From assembly GCA_035578155.1 (NCBI GenBank), contig JAPWDM010000017.1, positions 706,001 to 770,000 of the forward strand: a stretch of DNA of 64,000 bases. Reading direction: 5' to 3'. The notes below the pieces were generated by a model. It was not told the origin of the DNA and ran no database searches. It saw nothing but the letters and a program-made list of their open reading frames with translations. Below are positions 24,518-34,899 of this stretch, in pieces (position 1 is the stretch's first letter; the number at the start of each line of letters is the position of its first letter). The DNA comes from Brachynemurus nebulosus (taxonomy: Eukaryota; Arthropoda; Insecta; Neuroptera; Myrmeleontidae). Both the position numbers and the translations under genes were made by a program.

Positions 24518-25333
24518 GTTTTTTGAATCGATATAAAGTCCCAAACCCTTTCTGTACGGTTTTAAATATAGACCAGCACCGGATTTTTTCGATCCAAGAG
24601 CGATTGCTTCCATCATTTTGTTATGTCGCTCGCTTTCATCTAGCTGCTTCTTAGCTGTTTTATAGGTATTTATTGCTTTCGCAACACCCGCAGCGCCACC
24701 AGCAAGTGATCCAACAGCTGATAGCCCGGCAAAAAGTGGAACTAAAAATGGTAAAATTCCACCAGTCTTGGGGATCGGTATAATTCTTGGCGATGTAAAT
24801 TGTTTTTTATTTTTCTTCCGAAAAATCTTCCTAGCAGCTTTCAAGGCTATGTTGATCGTATCTTTAACAGTTTTCGGTTTATTTTTCTTCAGTATGTTTC
24901 TTATATCACGAATACCGGCACCAAATATCACCTTCCTTTTCTTTGAATGACCCATTCCTAATTTTACTTTTGATTTCATAGCGTTCGTTACGGCCCAAGC
25001 AGCGGCTCGTTCACCAAAACTTGCGTCTGACGATTTAACTCGCTCCCACGCTTTGTCGGCTAAAACTAAATCGGCTTTGTGTCGATCGTTGATATCTTTG
25101 AACTGTGAATAGGCGATATCGTGTTCTTTACATGCAGCATCCAATTTATTGATACCTGGGTCGCCTCGTAATAATCGTTCACGTAGTCGTGTTCCAGGCC
25201 CACAGTACTGATAACCAGGTATATGTAGTTCAAATGGTAACTTATTAATAGCAGAGTTTATTAATCCACGACCTGATGTGTTCGCTCCGCTAACCCGTCT
25301 GCAACTGACGCCTCGTTGTTTTCGCATAGACAT
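24512..25333 (-). CDS. Phospholipase-A2-domain virion protein
   Basis: About 273 residues from the ATG at 25333; an upstream in-frame TTG would add seven. The PLA2 core lies at residues ~40-105: calcium loop YCGPG and catalytic His-Asp in CKEHDIAY, as in parvovirus VP1 and in adintovirus-type virion proteins. Such domains help virions cross membranes. A Lys/Arg-rich region follows (IFRKKNKKQ), then a hydrophobic helix (GILPFLVPLFAGLSAVGSLA) and a short GLYLKPYRKGLGLY tail. The combination suggests an internal virion protein with membrane-active segments. It ends in TCA-AAA-AAC-TAC-TGA, directly ahead of the protease frame. It is divergent from the ATPase gene, 112 bp away. Confidence 0.75.
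   Translation of the reverse strand: MSMRKQRGVSCRRVSGANTSGRGLINSAINKLPFELHIPGYQYCGPGTRLRERLLRGDPGINKLDAACKEHDIAYSQFKDINDRHKADLVLADKAWERVKSSDASFGERAAAWAVTNAMKSKVKLGMGHSKKRKVIFGAGIRDIRNILKKNKPKTVKDTINIALKAARKIFRKKNKKQFTSPRIIPIPKTGGILPFLVPLFAGLSAVGSLAGGAAGVAKAINTYKTAKKQLDESERHNKMMEAIALGSKKSGAGLYLKPYRKGLGLYIDSKNY
24518..24524 (-). promoter_or_regulatory. Candidate -1 ribosomal frameshift heptamer A-AAA-AAC
   Basis: The heptamer is in the correct phase relative to the PLA2 frame and lies one codon before its TGA. A slip back by one base would enter the ATG-less protease frame. I see no strong downstream stem by eye; only short CTG/CAG pairings are evident. Confidence 0.4.
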
Positions 25334-25445
25334 TTTAAGGTGAACTGAAAACAAAAAATGTATGTTAACTATTTTATAGATATTATTAAAATTCTATGTA
25401 GCTTGTTAGTATGTGATATAGTCTAATTCGGTCAACATCGGAAAG

Positions 25446-26144
25446 ATGTCTTCGTTTATCAAACAACGAAAAACACTACCAATAGACAATTTTGAATTTT
25501 CATCCAATAACGACAACAAAAAGAAAAACGGTCCGTTGCTACCGAACAGCATCAGAGCAATCATTTGTGGCCCGAGTGGTTGTGGAAAGACTTCACTGCT
25601 TATTTCACTAATACAACACCCCGACGGTCTGACGTTTGAAAATGTATACATCTATTCCAAATCACTGCACCAGCCGAAATATGAATATCTAAAACAAAGT
25701 ATTAAACTTGTTAAAGGTATGGGTTATTTTACATTCTCCAATAACGAGGACGTTATACCACCAATGGATGCTCTACCAAATTCATTGATAATATTCGATG
25801 ATGTATCTGCGCGGGAGAAGAAGGCCATTATAGAAGAATATTTTTGTCACTCTCGACACTACAACGACGATTGCTTTTACCTAACACAAACGTATACAGC
25901 AACACCAAAACACAACGTACGGGATAATACAAATTTTATTGCTGTCTTCAAACAAGATGATCTGAATCTTAGACATATTTACGATGATCACATCAATTCC
26001 GATATGTCTTTCACAGAGTTCAAAAACCTATGTCAAGAGTGCTGGCGAGATAAATATGGATTTTTGACCATCTGTAAGGAGGATGATATCCACAACGGCA
26101 GATATCGAAACAAGCTTGATAGCTTTTGGAGAGGGCACAGATGA
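25446..26144 (+). CDS. A32/FtsK-HerA-type genome packaging ATPase (ATP)
   Basis: 232 residues. It is expected to pump DNA into capsids. Walker A is CGPSGCGKTSLL (residues ~41-52) and Walker B is SLIIFDDVS (~112-120), followed by an ..FYLTQTYT.. segment that fits the sensor strand of the family. Length is normal for Polinton ATPases. It starts with ATG, shows no breaks, and is divergent from the PLA2 gene. The 43-bp repeat array follows directly. Confidence 0.9.
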   Translation: MSSFIKQRKTLPIDNFEFSSNNDNKKKNGPLLPNSIRAIICGPSGCGKTSLLISLIQHPDGLTFENVYIYSKSLHQPKYEYLKQSIKLVKGMGYFTFSNNEDVIPPMDALPNSLIIFDDVSAREKKAIIEEYFCHSRHYNDDCFYLTQTYTATPKHNVRDNTNFIAVFKQDDLNLRHIYDDHINSDMSFTEFKNLCQECWRDKYGFLTICKEDDIHNGRYRNKLDSFWRGHR

Positions 26145-26155
26145 ACTGGCTATTA

Positions 26156-26318
26156 ACCAGAGCAGTAGCTGGTTTCAACAGGCAGTTAACCGCTATTAAC
26201 CAGAGCAGTAGCTGGTTTCAACAGGTAGTTAACCGCTATTAACCAGAGCAGTAGCTGATTTTAACAGGCAGTTAACCGCTATTAACCAGAGCAGTAGCTG
26301 GTTTCAACAGGGCAGTAA
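26156..26318. repeat. 43-bp tandem repeat, ~4 copies
   Basis: Unit CTATTAACCAGAGCAGTAGC, then TGGTTTCAACAGGCAGTTAACCG. Three copies are nearly identical and the last is cut short. It fills the gap between the ATPase stop and the TATA box of the next gene, so it may be a regulatory array. Confidence 0.85.
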
Positions 26319-26320
26319 CT

Positions 26321-26343
26321 GACCTGTTGTATAAATAAACAGG
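26321..26343 (+). promoter_or_regulatory. TATA box enclosed in an inverted repeat
   Basis: ACCTGTT-GTATAAATA-AACAGGT: a seven-base perfect inverted repeat surrounds TATAAATA. The ATG of the following gene is ~60 bp downstream. Probable promoter of the 26399 gene. Confidence 0.55.
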
Positions 26344-26398
26344 TGTGTAAGATAAACATGCAGTTCTTGAGAGACTGTTGTATGAAACAGTTGTCAAG

Positions 26399-27453
26399 AT
26401 GGATAAGAAGAAGGAGCTTGTTAAAAAGAGTATCATAAAAACGGCAAGTAATATACGAAAAAAATTTAAAGCTTTACGATCTGGGAAGGTGGAATCAGAC
26501 ATGTTGTTACAAACAACGTTCGAACCAGTAACCGCACCGCTCAAAGAAATAGCTACAAAATTAACTGAGAAGAACAACCAACCTATCAAAGTCGAAACGA
26601 AAGAAGAACAGACACAAGTAATGGATACATTTACACCTAAAATTAAAAAGAGAAAACAGGAGTATTGCTATTTACCAACAAAAGAGGAAGAGTTGGAGGA
26701 TGAAATGGTGGAAGAGGAAGAACCTGATCTCATGGAAGATGTTTTTGAATCCTCTGCGATAGATGAACAAAATGCATTTGAAACACCAAAATTTCCCGGA
26801 TCGGCACAAAGTGTTGCTAGAAAACTAATGACGACGACTACGGCGTCTGAAGTGTTTGGACCGATAGCAAGAAAATACCTACAGCTATACCTTCAACCAA
26901 ATAGCGGTATTGATACAGTATATGGACCGTACTAAAAGATGACGAATGGATGATTGGAAATCAACCGTTTCAAATAGATGGTGATGATATAATAATCAAT
27001 GGTATTACCTATAAAGGAACACCTGGTTTATATGAGCTGATTTTCATGAAAGTACCAAAACGAAGTGTATATCGTACCGAAGATTTAAATGAGTACAAAC
27101 GAATTTTAAAGCAAACAAATGCCCATCGACGAAACCACAGCTCGAATCAACAAGTTAAAGGTAGCTCAAGTTATAAATATCGAAATATTATTAGTGAAAT
27201 GGTACCAATCCCAAGATCAATTCCAAGATATAAAACACGAAGCCGTACGGCTAGTGCTCCAGTATTTGGAACTGGTTTGATGCGATTTAACAATATGAAA
27301 AAGGAGCATATATACTGGGACAACCCGAACGAATTGGTCACTCGACTACGATTACTCGCAGGATCACAATTAGCGGGACACACGGGGCACGACAGTGAAA
27401 TTATTTCGATCTTGGAGGAGTTGATGGAGGCTGGTTTTATTGAACATGGATAG
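26399..27453 (+). pseudogene. Conserved Polinton protein of unknown function, split by a frameshift
   Basis: The first half, from ATG 26399, is Lys-rich and then acidic (EEEELEDEMVEEEE-like, residues ~95-115), ending ..SGIDTVYGPY. The second half, from 26936, reads WMIGNQPFQIDGDDIIING, then TYKGTPGLYELIFMK and ILKQTNAHR. Both halves belong to one protein type common in arthropod Polintons, and a single-base change near 26933 separates them. The C-terminus has YWDNPNELVTRLRLLAG and IISILEELMEAGFIE, a small helical module that also appears in the 326-residue protein of Polinton 2. Function is unknown; position suggests a structural or core protein. The next gene overlaps its stop as ATGgaTAG. 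Confidence 0.65.
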
Positions 27454-27886
27454 ATTTGGTCGTACACGTAACAAAAATATAACCGTCGACAAATTTGGAC
27501 GTGTACATGACAAAAGTATTAAGAAAGAAGCTCTTAAATCTATTGGTTTAAAGATGACTAACCGGGGAAATTACGATATTGGAAATAGACAGCTAACAAA
27601 TGTAAAGGATCCGGCTGGTGATCGAGATGTGGTGAATCTGAAGTTTTTAAAAAGTTTTGAATTGGAGAAATTTTCCGAATTAACACAAACAGTCGAAATG
27701 AACAAAGCAGAAATTGAAAATGCTGTGTACAAGCTGATCCAGGCTGCACAACTTTTCATATCGTATAAAACATCGATAGATCAAGAAATTGCCACATTTA
27801 ATCTTCGAATATCGAAGATTGAAGAACGTCTTGATGAATTATTGAAATCCGTTAAGAAAAATGAGCAAACTACAGGTGGTACGTGA
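27446..27886 (+). CDS. Polinton structural-type protein with coiled coil
   Basis: 146 residues from ATG 27446. The N-terminus has two FGR-type phrases (MDRFGRTRNKN and VDKFGRVHDKS). Then comes QLTNVKDPAGDRDVVNLKFL, which resembles the shaft/tail motif of fibre-like proteins, and a long helical region (~75-140) with heptad-like hydrophobics. I infer a fibre or virion scaffold role; the family is not firmly recognised. It overlaps the upstream gene by 8 bp and the integrase by 26 bp, indicating a tightly packed transcription unit. Confidence 0.6.
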   Translation: MDRFGRTRNKNITVDKFGRVHDKSIKKEALKSIGLKMTNRGNYDIGNRQLTNVKDPAGDRDVVNLKFLKSFELEKFSELTQTVEMNKAEIENAVYKLIQAAQLFISYKTSIDQEIATFNLRISKIEERLDELLKSVKKNEQTTGGT

Positions 27887-28778
27887 ACTACACAAACCCG
27901 CACGGAAGAACTTCCCGCGTAGGCGTGTTATTGTAAAAGGAATTGACGATCTATGGCAATGTGATTTAATTGAAATGGGTGCTTACGCTTCGGTGAATAA
28001 TAACTACAAATTTTTACTGACAACGATCGATGTTTTTTCCAAACGTGCGTGGGCGGTACCGGTTAAAAATAAAACCGCAAAAGAAGTGGCAGACGCATTT
28101 GAATCGATACTTAAACAAGACCGTGTTCCGCGATCAGTTCAAACAGACTTTGGAAAGGAATTTTATAATCACCTGTTTAAAGCACTCATGAAAAAGTACA
28201 ATATTAACCATTATTCGACATTTTCAACGAAAAAAGCATCGGTTGTTGAGAGATTTAACAGAACACTGAAGACTGATATGTGGAAAATGTTTAGTTACAA
28301 TGGATCGTATCGTTGGATTGATATATTGGACAAGCTGGTGGATGATTACAATTCGCGTAAGCATAGAACAATTAAGATGCGACCGCGCGATGTAACACCA
28401 AGCAAGGAAGATAAGCTTCTCTCAACCGTCTACAATTATGTAAAAATTGCTACAAAACCAAAATATAGGGTTGGAGATATTGTTCGCATTAGCAAGTATA
28501 AATCACAATTTGACAAAGGATATCAACCATCATGGACGACTGAACTTTTTAAAATCAACAAGGTGCAGTTAACCAATCTGATTACATACATACTAGAGGA
28601 TTATCAAGGTAACCCTATTAAAGGTGGATTCTATCAAGAAGAGATCCAAAAAGTGAAATATCCGGACGTATATTTGGTGGAAAAGGTGTTGAAAAAGAAG
28701 AAGGATAGAGTGTATGTGAAGTGGCTCGGATTCCCAAAAGAACACAATTCATGGATTCCGACCACACAGCTATTATAA
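27861..28778 (+). CDS. Retrovirus-type integrase with chromodomain-like C-terminus (INT)
   Basis: 305 residues, intact. It would catalyse insertion of the element with a 6-bp target duplication. The catalytic triad is visible: Asp in LWQCDLIEM, Asp in VQTDFGKEF and Glu in SVVERFNR, with 33 residues between the last two by my count. The middle includes DDYNSRKHRTIKMRPRDV, typical of rve-core ends. Residues ~200-245 form the SH3-like part (YRVGDIVRISKYK, FDKGYQPSWT). The C-terminus (VEKVLKKKKDRVYVKWLGF, HNSWIP) is chromodomain-like, as in Polinton integrases. Confidence 0.93.
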   Translation: MSKLQVVRELHKPARKNFPRRRVIVKGIDDLWQCDLIEMGAYASVNNNYKFLLTTIDVFSKRAWAVPVKNKTAKEVADAFESILKQDRVPRSVQTDFGKEFYNHLFKALMKKYNINHYSTFSTKKASVVERFNRTLKTDMWKMFSYNGSYRWIDILDKLVDDYNSRKHRTIKMRPRDVTPSKEDKLLSTVYNYVKIATKPKYRVGDIVRISKYKSQFDKGYQPSWTTELFKINKVQLTNLITYILEDYQGNPIKGGFYQEEIQKVKYPDVYLVEKVLKKKKDRVYVKWLGFPKEHNSWIPTTQLL

Positions 28779-28825
28779 ATACACTGAGCTATGGTGCTCA
28801 CCAATTAGTCATTCTTGGTGAAACA

Positions 28826-29374
28826 ATGGAAACCATCCAGGACCAGATAACAATGGAAGAAACTCGTGCGTGACATCGATTGTTGAACAAAATGTTGGAT
28901 AATGCCATTAGACAGCGTGATGTGGATACAATCAAGTGTATTGCAATGAAGGAGCGCCAACTTTTCTGTTCTGGAAAAATAACATTTGGAATTAAACACA
29001 ATACATCGGTAGAAGTGTTGGATACATTATTCAATTATACCTTTGATACGGATGAAAACCATGTATTTGGACTTGAATCGCTTAAAGATGTTGTTACAAA
29101 CTGGTTACACACAGCTGTACTATATGCTCGACCAGAACTGTTGAAATATGTATTGGACATTATTGAAAAATACGATATTCAGGACGTGTGTTTGATTGAT
29201 GAGGAACATGATGATAACTGTCTGGTATGCTGGATTTGGCAGAATATTGAAAAAGGCGTCAACAATCCAACAGCTCTTCTTGGATTTGATTCAGGACCAG
29301 ATTCGGGGCCGTGGGCGTCCACGAATTTACAAGATTATTTAGATGTGGAAAAATTATTACGAGATCACTTTTAA
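28826..29374 (+). pseudogene. Polinton gene of unknown function with an in-frame TGA
   Basis: An ATG at 28826 opens a frame that stops at TGA 28871 and continues in the same frame to 29374; an internal ATG at 28892 gives 160 residues. The protein is helical and acidic (LDTLFNYTFDTDENH, ELLKYVLDIIEKYDI), somewhat ankyrin-like in its spacing, but I do not recognise it. Two readings are possible: a short leader ORF with the gene starting at 28892, or a Trp/Arg codon turned into a stop. Confidence 0.5.
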
Positions 29375-29562
29375 TAATAATAATAAAAATTTTATACATG
29401 TATTTATTTATTAATAATAATAAAAAATTCTTAACTAATAAAAATGGCCATTTTTATTTTTATTTCTTATGTTTAACCTTTATCAACTAATGACTTATAT
29501 CTAAACTTTTTGTTACAATATTTTACTTATGTCTAATAGTCATTTTTAAAATTTTACAAAAA
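29375..29562. other. Convergent gene ends
   Basis: AT-rich gap between two genes that face each other. AATAAA-type words occur on both strands and probably serve as polyadenylation signals. Confidence 0.45.
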
Positions 29563-31410
29563 CTATTCAGTTCTTTGTCTCTTACTGTAGCCGAAGGGGA
29601 GAGAATCAAAGTCTTCTATACGACGCCTTTTACTAAAGGTTGGCTGGAAAATTTTTTGCTCAGTTTTCGTAATAATGTCGTGTTCTTCGGTGCGACGGAT
29701 GTTTCTGGACGTAATGGTGACTGCTGATGCATTTCGGAGGACCATCCCTTTAAGGGTGTTAAAATTACCCAACTTGCCTGATTTATAATTAATGGTAATT
29801 CCCTTAATTTTACATGTAGGAGGTTTTACTTTTTCTTCTCGCGTTGAATAAACTGTATAGCCATACATCTTGGGACCGCCAGAGACAAACTCAGTGATGT
29901 AGCTACCAACACCGTAGTCTTCCAGTTCATCAGTCATATCACCCAAGAAAGAGCCTGTTGATGGTTCATATTCACCATCTCTCGATATATAAATAACGCT
30001 GTCCGTATCATAATACAGAACTCTTTCTTGTAGTTTCTCCAGATAACTGTACAGCTTCAGTCGGGCTTGTGTGGTTACGTAGGCGGCGATGACACAATTT
30101 ACCGTAGACAAGAGATCAGCCGCCTCATCCTTGTGTTCCCAATTAACAACAATTGTTCGCTCGTTTACCTCCTGAATGTAATTTACGTCGATAGCAGGGT
30201 TGGTGAGCATGTCGTACAGGTCTTTTGGCTCGTGAATAATACTGGTTTTCGGTTGATTCTCTCGCTGACCAAATTTTCCCCAGAAGCTCTTCAACATTAA
30301 TTTGGCCAACGATCTTAAACCAGGATTCTTTAAAATTTTATCAGATTCTAGTTGGACCCCCTCGTTTTTGTAATATTCTTCAATGTAGTTATTGCGTTCT
30401 TCCTCCGTACTACAGTTTGCTGGCCAGCCAGATGCCTCTTGTTTCATTTTTAGGAATTTGTTTATGAAATCGGCAAACAACCCACCGGTACCGCTCTCTC
30501 GATTGTATTGGGTCACTTTATATTGCCAGATTTCATAAACATCAATTAAACGATATCCAAGTTCAATTGCCTTTTTTACTTCATCGGTTACCCAGGTACC
30601 AGTAAGTGCTCTTTCATCAATGGTGTGTATACATTCATCTTCCTGGTTGAATTCTTGAGCGCAGGTATGGCATAAGACGAATAAAAGTTTATTATGAAGT
30701 TTCACTGGTAATACCGGGTGATACAAATTTTGTGGCGGTAAAATTTTACATTTGATTAAACCATTAACATTAGCACTCAATTTGTTGTTGTGTTCGATAA
30801 GTTCTTTACAATCATCGCCGACATAAGTTTTTGGATGGCTTAGCGGGAATTTTCCATACTTGCATACCCACGGGTACAGAGAACAGACATCGATGTATTT
30901 GATTTTTTCGTTGTTTTTAACTTTATAATATAATTTTGTGCAGCCTGTACGACCTCCATAGAATGAGTCGCGGGGGTTCAAGGGAGTGGAATTTAATAAT
31001 GGATGGTGCTCCAAATATTTCAAATCAATACGGCTCTTTAATAATTTTCTAAATTGGCACTCCCACATTTCAATAACGTCATAACCCATTTCTTGGATTC
31101 GTCTTGTTTTAGCCTTCGTTCTTTTAAATCGGCTATTTAACGTATCATCGGGTGCTTCATGTAATGGTTCATTGCGGCGAGTTTGTTGACAAGTATCGTG
31201 TCCATGATAGTAACACCCATGAAATTCAAATACCTGTCGAGTTCCTTCACAATAGCCATCCACTTTAAAACTGGTACCTGGTAAAACAACTTCTCTCTGT
31301 CTCCCCGCATGTTTAATTTCAATTTGGCGTTCATTTTTCTCCAATATCAACCACTGTAGCGCAATTTTTGATTGAATATCGGCCAACCGATAACCACCGC
31401 GAGGTAATAC
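29563..31410 (-). pseudogene. Polinton 1 DNA polymerase B, palm/thumb part
   Basis: About 607 residues. The N-terminal stretch has TSFKVDGYCEGTRQVFEF, then HGCYYHGH, an endonuclease-like segment usual in Polinton polymerases. Polymerase motif A is DVCSLYPWVCKYG, motif B is KLMLKSFWGKFGQ and motif C is LYYDTDSVIYI. These are the features of protein-primed family B enzymes. The frame is offset from the exonuclease part by a one-base change close to 31415-31430; protein similarity crosses it, so this was one gene. Confidence 0.85.
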
Positions 31411-33086
31411 ACCAATTGTAAAAACTTCCGGCGGAATACCAAATTACACGCTGATGCGATTGTTATTGCTTCTGTGAACGGGCAAACGTTACACTCTTTT
31501 AAAAATATATCTCTAAATTTTAAGCAGGCTTTCTTTAAAATATCTACATCACTGGTACAGTATTCTACAATTTCTTTCTCCATATCAAACACATATCCAC
31601 TTTCTTTCGTTTCGTTATACCACCTAATGAATTTTTTCCGTTCGTCATCTTCTTCGATGTTGTCTGTACCCTTCATTATGTCTGGGCAGTAGTATGAAAT
31701 GTCTGGAAGGGGTCCAACATAATTTTGATTTTCCTCCGTGTTGAATAGGTGAGGAAAATACCCCTTTTTCGATGATGGTGGTAAATCGAAAGCCTTGGGA
31801 AGTGCAGCCAGCGCCATCGGGAAATAATTGAGAGAGTCAATGAAACGTAAATTATCAATTTCCAGCATCAATATTTTCGACCCTCTCATAATGACGTCTG
31901 GTTGAAGTTGAGTGTTTTCAAAAACATATTTTAAAATAAATTGGTTATCAAAACTTTGCCCGTTGTGTGCGATACATATAACCTTTTTGAATTTTTTACG
32001 TGCATCCAACAACTCCTTCATAAATTTTTCAATTACATTTTCTTTCAAAACACGTCTGCGTACTCCACATTTTTCGCAATATCGTTTTTCCTCGTCCTCT
32101 TTAATACATACGTCACAACACCGCATGTATACGCAAAGATTTGCTTCATGTATATACGTATCGCTGCCCTCCTTCAACGGTTTTTCTTGCCTTTTTTCAA
32201 GGTCAAAGAAAATGAACAACGTACTATCTAATTTCGGTTGGTTCGTATCCTTCCTAATATAACAAAAGTGGTTGGCTGGAGTATAACAATCGCAAATTTT
32301 ACAATAAATTTCGCCGCACACATGTTTCTGTTTACGCCACTTCATATTAATTGTTTTGAAACATTTATCACACCGCTTAACAACTTTGCAAACAGAACTC
32401 TTCCCCAAAGACCCTTGTTTGCGGTGATTTTCAAAACACGTCTGGCTACGGAACTCTCGTCCACAATTGTCACATCTAATTTCGAAATCTGTTTTTTCAC
32501 ATGGTGGGCTTTGTTGACAACTAGGACAACTCGCTCCACATCTGTGAGCGTTTCTCGCGTCGAACGGTGTGTGGCACGCCTCGCAGTAATAACTACAACA
32601 AAACGCAGCAGTCAGGCTAGTTATAACGGCGTAGTGGTTTTCGTGAAGCAAAAGGTTTATTCGGTAAATTGCGTCGTTGTTTTCACCCTCAAATAACACA
32701 TCTCGTCCTTTTGTTAGGTGTTTGTAGACCGTAATTTTATATTTCTTTAGGTGGCGTTGTAAAATCTGTAGCTCTTCAATACCGCCACCTTGTTCCGGGA
32801 TCACCAGCCCTGTTTTATGGAGTAATTTATTCACCTTTTCCGTCTGCATATTGTGATAGTTGCAGCGGATTCTTTCGAAATTCACATCTTTTTTAATGTG
32901 GGCCTTCGCAACAACAATCGCTCTCAGGAGGCATAATCTATCAGTATTATTAATTGAAATGATCCCCCGACGCTTCTTACATTCTTCTTCATATGTATTG
33001 TAGGTCGAGGTTCTTACTCTTTTTCCACTCCCTTTCGGCATTTTCACATAGGTTGCGGTCAAACGAAATTTATCTGTAGCTAAACC
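31411..33086 (-). pseudogene. Polinton 1 DNA polymerase B, exonuclease part
   Basis: Contains a cysteine-rich zinc-binding region (CEACHTPFDARNAHRCGASC, CDNCGREF..CFENH) and then the 3'-5' exonuclease motifs: Exo I FFDLEKRQ, Exo II IAHNGQSFDNQF and Exo III YCTSDVDIL. The frame is continuous with the 229-residue upstream part except for one TAA at 33087-33089. No sensible ATG starts this piece; the first methionine in YVKMPKGSGKR is internal to a conserved phrase. Confidence 0.85.
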
Positions 33087-33776
33087 TTATGAATTACTCT
33101 GGAAAATGGTCCCAAGTAATTTCCACACATCCTCGAAAGTAACATCTTTACCGTTGCGAAATGCCATCCACCCAGGCCCTCTTTCAAAATTTTCGCTACT
33201 GAACGTAAAACCGACTTTATCCTCGGGTTCGATATCCGATGAAATTCTTTGTATTATTTCATTGACGCCAGTTTTAACCCAGTTCAATGCGTCCATTTTG
33301 TCGGGTACATCCCTTATTTTAAAGACTATTCGGCGGCCATGCATATTATACCGTCGCACCTTTGTATTCGACTCGGATAGGATCTCGTATTTTTCCATTG
33401 CGTGTTCATCATCGTCACCCTCATCTGGTTCCGTGTTGCGCCCTAATTCATTCAGCTCCTCCAACAACTTCTTCCATGACTCTTCATCGGTGGCAAGATG
33501 AAGATTACGCCTCAACTCTTCCAATTCTCTTTCAAATTCTTCCATAACGTGCGGGTTTTCAGAGACGATGTTTGGTTGTGTTTCAACACCATCATCTACT
33601 GTCGTGTTTCGCCCTAATTCATTCAGCTCCTCCTCCTCCTCCGGCAACCTCCCCCATAACTCTTCATCGGTGACCAGATGTAGATTACGTTCCAACCATT
33701 CCAACTCTCTTAAAAACTCTTCCATAGTGTTTGAGTCTTCAAAAAAGTTGTTTGAATTAGCTGCGTTAAACTCCAT
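33087..33776 (-). pseudogene. Polinton 1 DNA polymerase B, N-terminal extension
   Basis: 229 residues from ATG 33776 to an in-frame TAA. The C-terminal half (RRYNMHGRRIVFKIRDVPDK, GPGWMAFRNGKDVTFEDVW) is the usual lead-in to arthropod Polinton polymerases and is followed in frame by the exonuclease part. The N-terminal half holds a tandem duplication: MEEF-RELE-L-RNLHL-TDEE and ELNELGRNT occur twice, ~61-80 residues apart. The stop makes the gene defective unless read through. Confidence 0.75.
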
Positions 33777-33977
33777 TTTAAAATCTACAGCAATGAAAAA
33801 TCTGTGTTATAAAAAATGAAATTACAATACAATTAAAAACTTACCAAAAAAATTTAATTTTATCTGAAAAAATAAAAATTTTTAAAAACACTTTTAAAAA
33901 GCACTAACAAAGACTTCTTACGAAGATGTTTTCACCGTAAACTGATAAAAACTAGTAAATTTCCTGTTTGCTCACCC

Positions 33978-33990
33978 GCTTATATAGAGC
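33978..33990 (-). promoter_or_regulatory. TATA box of the polymerase gene
   Basis: On the minus strand GGCTCTATATAAGCGGG, ~205 bp before the ATG at 33776. A GGCGGGG-type GC stretch sits just upstream. Polymerase orientation and distance fit a 5'UTR, perhaps with an intron. Confidence 0.5.
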
Positions 33991-34899
33991 CTTTTGGCGG
34001 GGAAAATAGTTTCGATTGTGTTCTAGAACATATGCGTATTCAACGTGACCGGAATCGTAAGTAACAATATTTTTCTGTTATTAGAATCACACAGGAACTG
34101 ATCTTAACCACAAAACAAGTTTGTGCAAGTCAATTTTTTGCCGTTATCACTGAGTAACAATATTTTTCAAATAAAAATATATGGGAATTTTTCAAATATA
34201 TAGATACATTACACAATATTATGTATTTATTTTTGAATATTTTCATTTTCAAGTGCGAGGAATCTATATGACACACCTAATTTGGGACAACATTTTTAAA
34301 ACAGAAATAATATGTATTGTAATAACATTTTTAAAACAGAAAAGAATTTTGTTGATAACAAAAATACAAAATTAAAATATATATATTTTTTAATTAGATG
34401 ATAATAAAATGTGGTTTTCATTTATATTCAACTGATAAGAACTTCCTGAAGAGTGTACAAATTTAATTTCAGTAAGTGACAGAATAAAAAATTAAAATAT
34501 TTTTATTTAGGTGAAATACATATTTTGAAACAGAAAGGAATAGGGTATACATGCCAAATTTCAGTAAGTAACAAAAGACAAATATATTTTTTAAATTAAG
34601 CGTTAATAAAAATACGGTTTTCACGCAATTTCACAGATAACAGAAATACAAAATTATTATATATTTTTAATTAGATGTTAAATAAAACTACGGTTTTCAA
34701 TCAGAAAATAATTTCATAGATAACAGAAATACAAAATTTAACTGATAAGCCGGCGGCCGGATGTAGCAGCGGTTTTCATTTCAGTCCGACAAGAAAAACG
34801 GCGGCCGGATGTGTTTGCGGTTTTCATATCTGACGACAACCTCCTGCTCCTACAATTTAGGCAGACGATACTACCTTGCCAATCGCCGTAATACCTACT
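33991..34899. repeat. Right terminal region of Polinton 1 with internal repeats
   Basis: Non-coding. It carries several diverged copies of GATAACAGAAATACAAAATT followed by TTAGATG-TAATAAAA-TACGGTTTTCA, and two copies of CGGCGGCCGGATGT...GCGGTTTTCAT (34748 and 34804). It ends ...TACCTACT. This should be one terminal inverted repeat, but the other copy is deleted, so its length cannot be set. Confidence 0.6.

Noticed and set aside
28880..28891. Non-ATG starts for several Polinton ORFs (28880, 27440, 26378, 25354, 51184)
   Set aside because: The first codons are TTG or GTG. Sensible ATG starts are close by (28892, 27446, 26399, 25333, 51190).
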